DNA of 64,000 nt from JARRKU01 sp050288425. Lineage in GTDB: Bacteria > Desulfobacterota > Desulfobacteria > Desulfobacterales > Desulfosarcinaceae. Below the pieces are notes generated by a model. That model was not told the origin of the DNA. It worked only from the letters and a program-made list of their open reading frames with translations, and did not search any database. The translations under genes were made by a program, and so were the position numbers. The stretch spans positions 62,001-126,000 of the forward strand of contig JBNKDU010000136.1 of the NCBI GenBank assembly GCA_050288425.1, read 5' to 3'. Position 1 is the first letter of the stretch; the number at the start of each line of letters is the position of its first letter. This document shows, piece by piece, positions 19,459-28,018 of this stretch.

Positions 19459-19905
19459 ATGACTTCGAAGAAGCAGCGCATGATCGTCTACGGCGTCGCC
19501 GCCCAGTTGTTGTTAATTGCCCTGGTCTGCTATGCCGCTTTTCCGGTCCAAGCGCCGGAAGAACCCATCCGCATGATGTACCAGACCGCAGCCGGCAAAG
19601 TACTCTTCGACCACAAGACCCATTCCGCGCAAGATGGCTTTGGGCTCAGCTGCTACGACTGCCACCACCACACGCCGGACGACGAATCCGGTTTGATCGC
19701 CTGCAGTGTGTGCCATGTGGCCAAACCCGAGGAGGGCGTCATCCCGGCAGGCTGCCTGGATTGCCATGATGAAGGCGACGTGGAAGACTCCGAACCCCCC
19801 AAGCACAGCGATGCCATCCACAAGCAATGCCAGCAGTGCCACGAACAATATGAAAAAGGGCCGACCTCCAGTTCGGATGATTGTTCCAAATGCCATGTTC
19901 GATAA
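19459..19905 (+). CDS. Membrane-anchored multihaem cytochrome c of the Rnf operon (five CXXCH)
   Basis: About 148 residues. One hydrophobic N-terminal segment (VAAQLLLIALVCYAAF) acts as anchor or signal, then a periplasmic domain carries five haem-binding motifs: CYDCH, CSVCH, CLDCH, CQQCH and CSKCH. Spacing and the leading FDHKTHS resemble class III (c3-type) cytochromes, which usually have four haems. It precedes rnfC by 68 bases, so it probably moves electrons between the Rnf complex and periplasmic or membrane carriers. The start is uncertain: ATG 19459 leaves a short basic N-region before the helix, but ATG 19381, with AAGG upstream, is possible. Confidence 0.82.
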   Translation: MTSKKQRMIVYGVAAQLLLIALVCYAAFPVQAPEEPIRMMYQTAAGKVLFDHKTHSAQDGFGLSCYDCHHHTPDDESGLIACSVCHVAKPEEGVIPAGCLDCHDEGDVEDSEPPKHSDAIHKQCQQCHEQYEKGPTSSSDDCSKCHVR

Positions 19906-19973
19906 GCACGCCATGTGCAATTGGAAGTTGACCTACAACAATAAATCCGTTGCAGCCCAGTAAAGGTTCAGCC

Positions 19974-21254
19974 ATGCTATCGAAATCGTTTTTCGGCTAT
20001 GCCAAGCCCGCTTTTCGCTACGAGCTGTTAAGCACCACCCTTCCCCAACCGATCAATGTCCCCCCCCCGGCCAAAGCGACTTTGATGCTGCCCAGAGAAT
20101 TGACCGGCGATGCCTCCGAATCCATTCGCATCGGAGCCGGCGTCAAGACCGGCCAGTGTTTGTCATGGGAAGCGTCTTCCGGTCCGTCGGTGATCTCCGG
20201 AATCACCGGCACCATCCGTTCCATCGCCGCCGAGACCGGCGATTACGGCCGCAAATTCACCGCCATCACGATTTCGGCGGACGGACCCGAGGAGACGGCC
20301 GAACCGATCTCCGGCGAATCGCTCGATGCCGGTGCGCTGATCCGCCTGTTCGGCGGCGCACCGGGCGGAGCTCCCCTGGATCGTTTGGCGAACCCCGGCA
20401 ATCCGGTTCATACCATCGTCGTCTACGGAGGAGATACGGATCTGCTCATCGAAACCAACCTCTTTGTCCTGAAGAGCCGGATCGCGGCCGTCAACCAGGG
20501 CATCAAGACCCTCCAGGACGCCTTCGGCGTCAAAAAAGTGGTCGTGGCGGTGCCGGCGGAGAGCTTCCAAAATTTCGACGGCCATTTTGCCGCCGATGTC
20601 GTCGCCGTTCCCTCTGCGTACCCCGGCGGCCAGCCGTTGATGGTGTACTACCAGGTGACCGGCCGGATCCTGCGCCAGGGCGAAACCTTCGAAAACGCCG
20701 GCGTCTTTTTCATGCGTGCCGAAGCCGTGGCCGCCATCGGCAGGACCGTCACCGAGGGCCGGATTCCCGTGGAAAAGATCGTCACGGTCGTCGACAAGCA
20801 GGGCAACAAGCACCTGGTTTCCGCCCGCCTCGGCACCCCGGTAGGGGATATTCTGCGAAAACTCAAGATCGCCACCGGAGACGGCGACCGCCTCATCTTC
20901 GGCGGCCCGATGACCGGGACGGCCATCTACTCCGAGGATCAACCGGTGATGCCCGACACCGACGCCATCATGGTTCAGGATCATGACGATATCGTGTTCA
21001 GCGGCAACGAGCCCTGCATCAATTGCGGCGAGTGTGTCCGCATTTGCCCCACCAAAGTGCCGGTTAACCTTCTGATCCGATTTCTGGAAGCAGGACAATA
21101 CCAGGACGGCGCCGATCTCTACGACCTCTATTCGTGTGTGGATTGCGGCCTGTGCACCTTCGTCTGCCCGGCCCGCATCCCGATTCTGCAATACATCAAG
21201 CTGGCCAAATTCGAACTCGCACGCGCGATTCCTGCGGAGGAAGAGAATGAATAA
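19974..21254 (+). CDS. rnfC: Ion-translocating Rnf complex subunit C (divergent N-terminal half)
   Basis: A 426-residue peripheral subunit. The C-terminal half has two 4Fe-4S motifs, CINCGECVRICP and CVDCGLCTFVCP, followed by an SLBB-like region typical of RnfC; YPGGQPLMVYYQVTGR is also family-like. In the N-terminal Rossmann-type domain, the glycine-rich NADH/FMN loop that normally reads like GGAGFPTxxK is not recognisable; the corresponding place reads RLFGGAPGGAPLDRL. ATG 19974 has AAAGG upstream. Its stop overlaps rnfD by eight bases. NADH binding by this subunit is therefore doubtful. Confidence 0.88.
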   Translation: MLSKSFFGYAKPAFRYELLSTTLPQPINVPPPAKATLMLPRELTGDASESIRIGAGVKTGQCLSWEASSGPSVISGITGTIRSIAAETGDYGRKFTAITISADGPEETAEPISGESLDAGALIRLFGGAPGGAPLDRLANPGNPVHTIVVYGGDTDLLIETNLFVLKSRIAAVNQGIKTLQDAFGVKKVVVAVPAESFQNFDGHFAADVVAVPSAYPGGQPLMVYYQVTGRILRQGETFENAGVFFMRAEAVAAIGRTVTEGRIPVEKIVTVVDKQGNKHLVSARLGTPVGDILRKLKIATGDGDRLIFGGPMTGTAIYSEDQPVMPDTDAIMVQDHDDIVFSGNEPCINCGECVRICPTKVPVNLLIRFLEAGQYQDGADLYDLYSCVDCGLCTFVCPARIPILQYIKLAKFELARAIPAEEENE

Positions 21255-22206
21255 TCAGAAGAAGTTCATCGTTTCCCATGCGCCCTTCCTGCATATGGGC
21301 AGCACCGTGGCCGAACGCAACTACAATACCATCATCGCGGCGTTGCCGGCGGCCGTGATGGGCCTGGCCTACTTCGGCGTGCCGGCCTTGGGAGTCCTCA
21401 GCCTGGCGGTCTCCAGCGCAGTCGGCTGGGAATTGGTCTTCAACAAAGTCGCAAAACAGAAGGAAACGGCCGGCGACGGGCACGCCGCCCTCATCGGGCT
21501 GCTGCTGGGTATGCTCCTGCCGGCCGCTGTTCCCTACTGGCTGGTGCTTACCGGCACCTTCCTGGCCGTGGTCATCGGCAAGCAAATTTTCGGCGGCACC
21601 GGCGCCAACCCCTTCTCCCCGGTGGCCCTGGCCTATGCCATCCTGCTGGTTTCCTGGAAGAGCCATCTCGACTTCGATGCCCAGTTGGTGCACTTCGACT
21701 TCGATTTCACCCCGTTTTATCCTTTGGTGGCCCTCAAGGCCTTCGGCACAGACGCCGTCTCCAATATCAACCTCGGCGACCTGGTGGTCGGCCGGCAGGT
21801 GGGCGGCATCGGTGCCACCTGCGGTCTGGCTTTGATCCTGGGGGGGATCTATCTCATGGTCCGCGGCTTCATGCGTTGGGAGATACCGGTGGCCTTCGTC
21901 GCCGGCTTGATGATCACGGCGACTTTTTTTCACATGGCCGACCCGGCGAAATATGCCGGTCCCATGTTCCACCTCTTCACCGGCTTCTCTCTCATCGGCG
22001 CCATTTTCCTGGCCACCGACGAAAGCGCCTCGCCGGTAAACAAGGCGGCCATGTTGATCTTCGGTGCCGCGGGCGGCGTCATGACCATCCTCATCCGCAA
22101 CATCGGCCAATTTCCGGACGGTGTCGTCTTCGCGATTCTGGTGATCAATCTCATACATCCGCTGGTCGACAAGATTAGACCCAAAGCACTGGGAAAGGTG
22201 GCATAA
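21247..22206 (+). CDS. rnfD: Ion-translocating Rnf complex subunit D
   Basis: A 319-residue integral membrane subunit with about nine helices. It is related to NqrB and contains GKQIFGGTGANPFSPVALAYAI and GLALILGGIYLMVRG as in the family. RnfD normally carries covalent FMN on Thr of an SGAT-like motif. Here the aligned stretch reads DAVSNINLGDL with no Thr, although a GAT occurs shortly after in GGIGATCG. The start overlaps the rnfC end, with GGAGGAAGAG upstream. Confidence 0.9.
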   Translation: MNNQKKFIVSHAPFLHMGSTVAERNYNTIIAALPAAVMGLAYFGVPALGVLSLAVSSAVGWELVFNKVAKQKETAGDGHAALIGLLLGMLLPAAVPYWLVLTGTFLAVVIGKQIFGGTGANPFSPVALAYAILLVSWKSHLDFDAQLVHFDFDFTPFYPLVALKAFGTDAVSNINLGDLVVGRQVGGIGATCGLALILGGIYLMVRGFMRWEIPVAFVAGLMITATFFHMADPAKYAGPMFHLFTGFSLIGAIFLATDESASPVNKAAMLIFGAAGGVMTILIRNIGQFPDGVVFAILVINLIHPLVDKIRPKALGKVA

Positions 22207-22208
22207 AC

Positions 22209-22802
22209 ATGGGCGAAATGATCAAAATGGTAGTGGTCCTCACCGCGCTCAGCCTGATATCGGGCGGCGGGCTGAAAGGACTGGAGGAATGGGCCAAGCC
22301 CAAGATCGAAAACAACGTGATGAACCTGGTCAAGGGGCCTGCCATTCACGATATGCTCAAGGACGCCGAAAACGATCCGGTGGCCGATCGATTCAAGATC
22401 CAAGAGGATGACGTGGAACACAATGTTTTCGTGGGCGTATTCGACGGCAAAGCCAACACCGTCGTCCTGGAAACGGAAGTCAGCGGATTTGCAGACAAAG
22501 TCGGCCTCGTGGTGGCCATCAACACGGAAAACCAGACCCTGGCCGGCGTCGCCGTCACCACCAGCAAAGAGACCCCCGGCCTGGGAGGCGAAGCCAAACA
22601 CAACCCTGCTTTCGCCGCCCAGTTTCGAGGAAAATCAATCGAAAAGGAGATCAAGGTGACCAAGGACGGCGGCGACATCAACGCCCTCAGTGGGGCCACC
22701 ATCACCTCCCGGGCGGTCTGCCGGGGCACCATGCAGGCCATCGAATCCTACAACCGCTTGAAACCCCAATTGCTGGAAAAGCTCAAAGGCATCCAAAAAT
22801 AA
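22209..22802 (+). CDS. rnfG: Ion-translocating Rnf complex subunit G (FMN-binding)
   Basis: A 197-residue subunit with one N-terminal membrane helix and a periplasmic FMN-binding domain. The flavinylation motif LSGATITSRAV is intact, with the Thr of SGAT near residue 164. TSKETPGLGGEAK is a second family motif. It starts two bases after the rnfD stop codon. Flavinylation would need an ApbE protein, not seen in this window. Confidence 0.92.
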   Translation: MGEMIKMVVVLTALSLISGGGLKGLEEWAKPKIENNVMNLVKGPAIHDMLKDAENDPVADRFKIQEDDVEHNVFVGVFDGKANTVVLETEVSGFADKVGLVVAINTENQTLAGVAVTTSKETPGLGGEAKHNPAFAAQFRGKSIEKEIKVTKDGGDINALSGATITSRAVCRGTMQAIESYNRLKPQLLEKLKGIQK

Positions 22803-22817
22803 CAGGAGTTCGCAACC

Positions 22818-23441
22818 ATGGCCAAATCAATCGCTTCGGAGTTCACCAAGGGCCTTTGGAAAGAAATTCCCCCCTTTCGTCTGGTGCTGGGTCTCTGTCC
22901 GACCCTGGGGGTCACCACTTCCATGAAAAACGGCATCGGCATGGGGCTGGCCACCACATTTGTACTGCTCTGCTCCAATATCCTGGTCTCGCTGCTGCGT
23001 AAAATCATCCCGTCGAAAGTACGCATCGCCTGCTTTATCATCATCATCGCGACTTTCGTCATCGTTGTCGAACAGATCATGCAGGCCTATGCTTACAAGC
23101 TGTTTATCGACCTGGGCGTCTTCATTCCGCTCATCGTCGTGAACTGCATCGTGCTCGGTCGTGCAGAGGCTTTTGCCTCCAAGAACGGTCCCATCCTCTC
23201 GGCGGCGGATGGATTGGGCATCGGCATCGGGTACACGCTGGCCCTGGGCGTCTTGGGCGCCGTGCGCGAGTTGCTGGGAACCGGGTCCCTGCAAGGGGAT
23301 GTATTCGGCATGTTCCCCTATCACATCCCCGATATCTTCGGAGCCTCCTTCGAGCCCTTCGGCTTCGCCGTACAGGCTCCGGGAGCGTTTGTCGCCCTGG
23401 GACTGATGTTGTGCCTGATGAACCTGATCCCGAGCAAATAG
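22818..23441 (+). CDS. rnfE: Ion-translocating Rnf complex subunit E
   Basis: A 207-residue membrane protein with six predicted helices, homologous to RnfA and NqrD. Diagnostic segments are NPPFRLVLGLCPTLG-like PPFRLVLGLCPTLGVTTS and VFIPLIVVNCIVLGRAEAFASKN, the latter holding one of the Cys ligands proposed for the membrane Fe-S centre shared with RnfA. AACAGGAG precedes the ATG. It lies 15 bases after rnfG. Confidence 0.93.
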   Translation: MAKSIASEFTKGLWKEIPPFRLVLGLCPTLGVTTSMKNGIGMGLATTFVLLCSNILVSLLRKIIPSKVRIACFIIIIATFVIVVEQIMQAYAYKLFIDLGVFIPLIVVNCIVLGRAEAFASKNGPILSAADGLGIGIGYTLALGVLGAVRELLGTGSLQGDVFGMFPYHIPDIFGASFEPFGFAVQAPGAFVALGLMLCLMNLIPSK

Positions 23442-23456
23442 TTTAAGGAGCACGCT

Positions 23457-24029
23457 ATGGAATATATTGAGCTGATCATCGCCACTATCTTCGTAAACAA
23501 CATTCTGCTGGCCCAGTTTCTCGGCAACTGCCCGTTTCTGGGGACCTCCAAGAAGATGGAGACCGCCGTGGGCATGGCCATGGCGGTGATTTTCGTTCTG
23601 GTCATGGCGGGTGTCATGACCTGGATCATCTATGACTGGCTGCTGGTTCCGTACAAGCTTCAATTTTTACGCACCATCGCCTTCATCCTGGTCATCGCCT
23701 CCCTGGTGCAATTCGTGGAGATGTTTCTCAAAAAAAGCATTCCGGCGCTGTATGCCGGCCTGGGAATCTTCCTGCCCCTGATCACCACCAATTGCGCGGT
23801 GTTCGGCGTATGCGTCCTGAACACCGATAAAGAGCTCAGCTTCATGCAATCCCTGGTGGCCTCCTTCGGCTATGCCTCCGGATTCGGCCTGGCCCTGGTC
23901 ATCTTCGCCGGGCTACGCGAACGGATCCTGCTGGCCAGGGTTCCCACACCCCTGCAGGACACCTCCATTGCATTGGTCACCGCAGGCATCATATCTTTGA
24001 GTTTCTATGCCTTCCGGGGCATGGTATAG
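23457..24029 (+). CDS. rnfA: Ion-translocating Rnf complex subunit A
   Basis: A 190-residue, six-helix membrane protein. It has NNILLAQFLGNCPFLGTSKK near the N-terminus and FLPLITTNCAVFGVCVLN in the middle, the paired Cys regions expected of RnfA. Its ATG follows TAAGGAGCACGCT, 15 bases after rnfE. Confidence 0.93.
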   Translation: MEYIELIIATIFVNNILLAQFLGNCPFLGTSKKMETAVGMAMAVIFVLVMAGVMTWIIYDWLLVPYKLQFLRTIAFILVIASLVQFVEMFLKKSIPALYAGLGIFLPLITTNCAVFGVCVLNTDKELSFMQSLVASFGYASGFGLALVIFAGLRERILLARVPTPLQDTSIALVTAGIISLSFYAFRGMV

Positions 24030-24113
24030 GTAACCGAAACCGCTCCCGGGCGGGGCTGGGCATATTCAATCCGCACAAACCGTCCGGGATCGAAATATTC
24101 CAAGGAGGCATGC

Positions 24114-26198
24114 GTGTTTGAAGCGGTGATCATCATGTTGGGTATCGGTGCCGTGTGCGGCATCGTCTTAAGCGTGGCATCCAAAGTCTTCTATGTCTGG
24201 GAAGATCCACGCATATCGGAAGTGGAATACTATATGGCCGGCGCCAACTGTGGCGGCTGCGGCTACGCCGGTTGCTCGGCGGCTGCCAACGCCGTGGTGG
24301 GGGGCAAGGCCGCGCCCAGTGTCTGTATCGTCGGTGGTCAGGAATCCGCGATGAACATCGCCGGTGTGATGGGCGTGGATCCGGGCAGCGCCGAACCCCA
24401 GCGCTCCCTCAATGTTTGCCAGGGCGGCCATCGCGCCGCCGACAAATACTATTACAACGGCGCCCATACCTGCGCCGCCCTCTCCAGTTTCTACGGAGGA
24501 AAACGCGTCTGTTCGGTGGGCTGCCTGGGGCTGGGCGATTGCATCCGTTCCTGTAAGTTCGACGCCATCCACATGGGGCCCGAAGGCTTTCCCGTGGTCA
24601 ACGAAGCCAAATGCGTGGGCTGCGGCGCCTGCGAGACAGCCTGCCCCAAGAACATCCTCACCGTTCGCACCATGAGCCAGCGGCTGCTCACCTTCAACGC
24701 GGAAGACGGCGCGCTGGCCCCCTGCCAGCAGACCTGTCCGGCGGAGATCAACATTCCCGAATACATTCGCCACATCCGTGAAGGCGACTACGCCGCCGCC
24801 GTCAACACCATCCGGGAACGAAACCCGCTGCTGCTCTCCTGCGGCCGGGTCTGTCCCCATCCCTGCGAGGATTATTGTCGCCGCGGCATCGAAGACGAGC
24901 CCGTCTCCATCAACCAGCTGAAACGTTTCGTGGCCGACTGGGAAATGAATTCCGGTCGGCGGCTGCCGATCCCCTGCGCTCCGGATACCGGCAAGCGGGT
25001 GGCCATCATCGGCGGCGGTCCGGCCGGCGTCAGCGCGGCCTACTTTCTGCGCCGCCTGGGCCATTCGCCCACCATCTACGACGCCATGTCCAAGCTGGGG
25101 GGCATCACACGCTACGGCATTCCCGAATACCGCCTGCCCGACGAAGTCCTGGACTGGGAAATCCAAGGCATTCTCGACCTGGGCATCGACGTGCATTACA
25201 ACACGCGCCTGGGAGAGGACTTCACCATCCAGTCTCTGCGCGAAGAGGGCTACGACGCCATTTTCATGGGCATCGGCGCCTGGAAGGATTATACCCTGCG
25301 CATTCCCAATGAAGATGCCGAAGGCGTCTGGCAGGGCATCCATTTCCTCTCCACCGTGGCCGATCACCCCGAAAAGAAGATTCCCGTGGGCAAGCGCGCC
25401 GCCGTCGTCGGTGGCGGCAACTCAGCCATCGACTGCGTTCGCACCCTGAAACGACTGGGATGTGAAGAGGTCTATATCGTTTACCGCCGCACCCGTGCGG
25501 AAATGCCAGCCAATGAGGTGGAGATCGTGGCCGCCGAGCACGAAGGCATCAAATTTCAATTCCTGGCCGCCCCCACCCAGGTCCTCATCGACGACCAGGG
25601 GAAAGTCAAGGGGCTGGAATACCTGCAGATGGAATTGGGAGAACCCGATGCCAGCGGCCGGCGCCGCCCGGTGCCCATCGAAGGGTCGGAAACCGTCATC
25701 GAAATCGACATGCTCATCTCGGCCATCAGCCAGCAGCCGGACCTGGCATTCATCGAAAAAGAGCAGGAAAAGGCCAATATCACCATCACCCGCTGGAATA
25801 CGTTCGAGAACGACGCAGAGACCCTGCAGTGCAGTCTGCCCTATCTGTTCACCGGCGGCGACGTGGCCACCGGCCCATCCCTGGTGGTGGAAGCCATCGG
25901 CGGCGGCCGTCGCGCCGCGCGTTCCATCCACCAATACCTCACCGGTGAAGAGATCCAGGGCGATCCCAGGTCGCTGCGCAAGAAGCACATCCCAGAGTCG
26001 TTGTTCGAGTCGGTCCCCGGCGTAGGGAAGAAGAAGCGTACCCCCATGCCGGAGCTGGAAGTGGCCCAACGAATCGACTCCATGATTGAGGTGGATCAGG
26101 TGATCAGCGAGAAAGATGCGGCCCATGAATCGGGACGCTGCCTGGGTTGCTGTCGCTTGTGCTACAACCCGGAGATCAAGACGACCCAGGCAGCCTAG
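24114..26198 (+). CDS. rnfB: Rnf complex subunit B fused to a GltD-like NAD(P)H:flavin oxidoreductase
   Basis: A 694-residue fusion; stand-alone RnfB is roughly 190-330 residues. Residues 1-25 are the membrane anchor. An RnfB Fe-S motif (NCGGCGYAGC plus a later Cys) lies at about 44-75. Two ferredoxin clusters follow (GCLGLGDCIRSC and CVGCGACETAC, about 130-185). From about 204 the protein becomes a glutamate-synthase small-subunit-like module: Fe-S entry CQQTCPAEINIPEY, FAD Rossmann motif AIIGGGPAGVSAAYFL (about 295), and nucleotide motif AVVGGGNSAID with VYRRTRAEMPA (about 428), ending with an extra Cys motif CLGCCRLC. GTG 24114 has AAGGAGG five bases upstream. The fused module could give Rnf its own NAD(P)H site. 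Confidence 0.9.
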   Translation: MFEAVIIMLGIGAVCGIVLSVASKVFYVWEDPRISEVEYYMAGANCGGCGYAGCSAAANAVVGGKAAPSVCIVGGQESAMNIAGVMGVDPGSAEPQRSLNVCQGGHRAADKYYYNGAHTCAALSSFYGGKRVCSVGCLGLGDCIRSCKFDAIHMGPEGFPVVNEAKCVGCGACETACPKNILTVRTMSQRLLTFNAEDGALAPCQQTCPAEINIPEYIRHIREGDYAAAVNTIRERNPLLLSCGRVCPHPCEDYCRRGIEDEPVSINQLKRFVADWEMNSGRRLPIPCAPDTGKRVAIIGGGPAGVSAAYFLRRLGHSPTIYDAMSKLGGITRYGIPEYRLPDEVLDWEIQGILDLGIDVHYNTRLGEDFTIQSLREEGYDAIFMGIGAWKDYTLRIPNEDAEGVWQGIHFLSTVADHPEKKIPVGKRAAVVGGGNSAIDCVRTLKRLGCEEVYIVYRRTRAEMPANEVEIVAAEHEGIKFQFLAAPTQVLIDDQGKVKGLEYLQMELGEPDASGRRRPVPIEGSETVIEIDMLISAISQQPDLAFIEKEQEKANITITRWNTFENDAETLQCSLPYLFTGGDVATGPSLVVEAIGGGRRAARSIHQYLTGEEIQGDPRSLRKKHIPESLFESVPGVGKKKRTPMPELEVAQRIDSMIEVDQVISEKDAAHESGRCLGCCRLCYNPEIKTTQAA

Positions 26199-26230
26199 AC
26201 CCGGCACCTCATTTAATCATCTGAATACGC

Positions 26231-26268
26231 AAAGCCCTCGACGGCCATCCGGCCCCGGGGGCTTTTTT
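26231..26268 (+). terminator. Terminator of the Rnf operon
   Basis: AAAGCCC pairs with GGGCTTT, with an inner GGCC/GGCC stem, followed by a run of T. It lies 33 bases after the rnfB stop and ends the operon. Confidence 0.8.
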
Positions 26269-26307
26269 CGTTGTCTCGCCGGAACATGTCCGCAATAAAA
26301 AGGAAGG

Positions 26308-27282
26308 TCAGGTGTGGGATTCCAACTGCTGAATCAACTCAACCATGTCTTCGGGCAGCGCGGCTGAAAATGAGAGCGGTCGGCCGCTGACGGGATGGAC
26401 GATCTCCAGCCGGGCGGAATGAAGCATCTGCCGCCGGGCCGAATGCAGAATCGCATGGAAGTCGGCATGGGTCCTGGCCAGCCGTACCAGGCTCTTGGCC
26501 CCGCCATAGACCTTGTCTCCCACGAGGGGGTGCCCCATGGAGTGGCAGTGAACCCGGATTTGATGGGTGCGACCGGTTTTCAGATCGACTTCCAGCAGGG
26601 CGGCAAGGCCGCCGAAAGATGCCTTGACCCGCCACATGGTCAGGGCCTCGCGACCTCTCCGGCTGAGGGTGGACATCCGTTTGCGGTCCCTGGGATGGCG
26701 GCCGATGGGCAGATCCACCGTTCCGCATTCCCCGGCCGGCACTCCATGAACCAGGGCCAGGTAGTGTTTCCGGACGAGGCGCGCTTTGAACTGGCGGGCC
26801 AGTTCATGATGGGCGATGGCGGATTTGGCGACCACGATCAGACCGGAAGTATCCTTGTCCAGGCGATGGACGATGCCGGGCCGCCGCTCTCCGCCGATTC
26901 CTTCGAGGTCGGGACAGTGGAAAAGCAAACCGTTGACCAGGGTGCCGTCGGGGTGCCCGGCGGCGGGATGGACGACGAGACCGGGCGGTTTGTTGACCAC
27001 GATCAGCCATTCGTCTTCGAACACCAGATCGAGATCCATCGCCTCGGCAGATAGTGCCGCCACCGGTTGGGGGGGTGGCCGTCGCGCTTCCACCAGATCA
27101 CGGGCCTTCACCCGATAGCCCGGTTTGCGCCGGCCGCCGTCCACCCGGATCGCCCCCCGGCGAATCAGGGCGGCAGCGAAGGTACGGGAGCAATCCGGCA
27201 AACAATCTGCGGTGTATGTATCCAGCCGCGTCCCCGCGTGTTGCGGGTCGACGCTGATTTTGAAAACATCATCAAGGGACAT
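26308..27282 (-). CDS. RluA/RluD-family 23S rRNA pseudouridine synthase
   Basis: A 324-residue RNA-modifying enzyme. An N-terminal S4-like RNA-binding region (LDTYTADCLPDCSRTFAAALIRRGAIRVDG) is followed by the catalytic domain with HRLDKDTSGLIVVAKS, where the Asp is the nucleophile. Further motifs are LVHGVP and GRTHQIRVHCHSMGHPLVGDKVYG. The S4 domain plus length fit RluD best (U1911/1915/1917), but target choice within the family is not certain. It lies 20 bases after carD on the same strand. Confidence 0.88.
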   Translation of the reverse strand: MSLDDVFKISVDPQHAGTRLDTYTADCLPDCSRTFAAALIRRGAIRVDGGRRKPGYRVKARDLVEARRPPPQPVAALSAEAMDLDLVFEDEWLIVVNKPPGLVVHPAAGHPDGTLVNGLLFHCPDLEGIGGERRPGIVHRLDKDTSGLIVVAKSAIAHHELARQFKARLVRKHYLALVHGVPAGECGTVDLPIGRHPRDRKRMSTLSRRGREALTMWRVKASFGGLAALLEVDLKTGRTHQIRVHCHSMGHPLVGDKVYGGAKSLVRLARTHADFHAILHSARRQMLHSARLEIVHPVSGRPLSFSAALPEDMVELIQQLESHT

Positions 27283-27302
27283 GTGGGAACGGCGGGAGAC
27301 GC

Positions 27303-27854
27303 CTACTCTTTTTCAGGCGGCACGAACAGGCCTTCGATCTCCTTGGCCACCGACTTCTCATCGGTTTCGTTGGCCGTGGAGAGTTCTTTGATCAGCAGGT
27401 TGTGAGCGGTGTCATAGAGTTTGCGCTCACCGAAGGAGAGGTCCTTGGTCAACTTGAGCAGAGAGAGATCCCGGAAGACTTCCGCCACTTCGTACAGCGA
27501 ACCGGTCTTGATCTTGTCCATATACTCCCGGTAGCGGCGGTTCCATGTCTGGTTGTCGATGGTAAGTTCCTTCTTGGACTTGATCACTTCCATGATCTTG
27601 GGAACTTCTTTCTTGGCCACTACGTCCCTGAGGCCCACCGATTCGACATTCCAGGTGGGGATCATGATGACCATACCGTTTTCGAGGATCTTCATGATGT
27701 AGAAATCATGTTTTTCACCATTCACCACCCGGGTTTCGATGGCATCGATGCGGCCGACCCCATGGGCGGGATAGACGGCCAGATCGCCAACCTTGAAACG
27801 TTTGGTCTTTCCTGCCGGCGCGGCCGATTTATCTTCAACTGAGTTATTCGTCAT
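27303..27854 (-). CDS. CarD/CdnL-family transcriptional regulator
   Basis: About 183 residues. The N-terminal RNA polymerase-interacting Tudor-like domain reads FKVGDLAVYPAHGVGRIDAIETR, followed by the helical DNA-binding domain containing NRRYREYMDKIKTGSLYEVAEVFRDL. CarD-type proteins stabilise open promoter complexes, especially at rRNA promoters. An unusual charged Ser/Ala/Lys N-terminal extension of about 20 residues precedes the domain. I chose ATG 27854, which has GGTG upstream; ATG 27875 is possible. Confidence 0.9.
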   Translation of the reverse strand: MTNNSVEDKSAAPAGKTKRFKVGDLAVYPAHGVGRIDAIETRVVNGEKHDFYIMKILENGMVIMIPTWNVESVGLRDVVAKKEVPKIMEVIKSKKELTIDNQTWNRRYREYMDKIKTGSLYEVAEVFRDLSLLKLTKDLSFGERKLYDTAHNLLIKELSTANETDEKSVAKEIEGLFVPPEKE

Positions 27855-27936
27855 GAAAGCACCACTGTTGTGCATTTAGATGTGCATAAGCGCCCAAATA
27901 GACGTCAAATATAGCATTTCAGCGGTCAACATGCAA

Positions 27937-27973
27937 CAAAAAAGGATCGGCCCCCTGGGGCGGGGGCCGATCC
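27937..27973 (-). terminator. Terminator of the hppA transcript
   Basis: GGATCGGCCCC and its exact complement form a long GC stem around a short loop. On the minus strand it is followed by TTTTTTG, 45 bases after the hppA stop. Strong intrinsic terminator. Confidence 0.85.
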
Positions 27974-28018
27974 TCATGTAAGTCACGCCTGCGGGCAGGC
28001 GCAGTGGTAAAAACAAGA

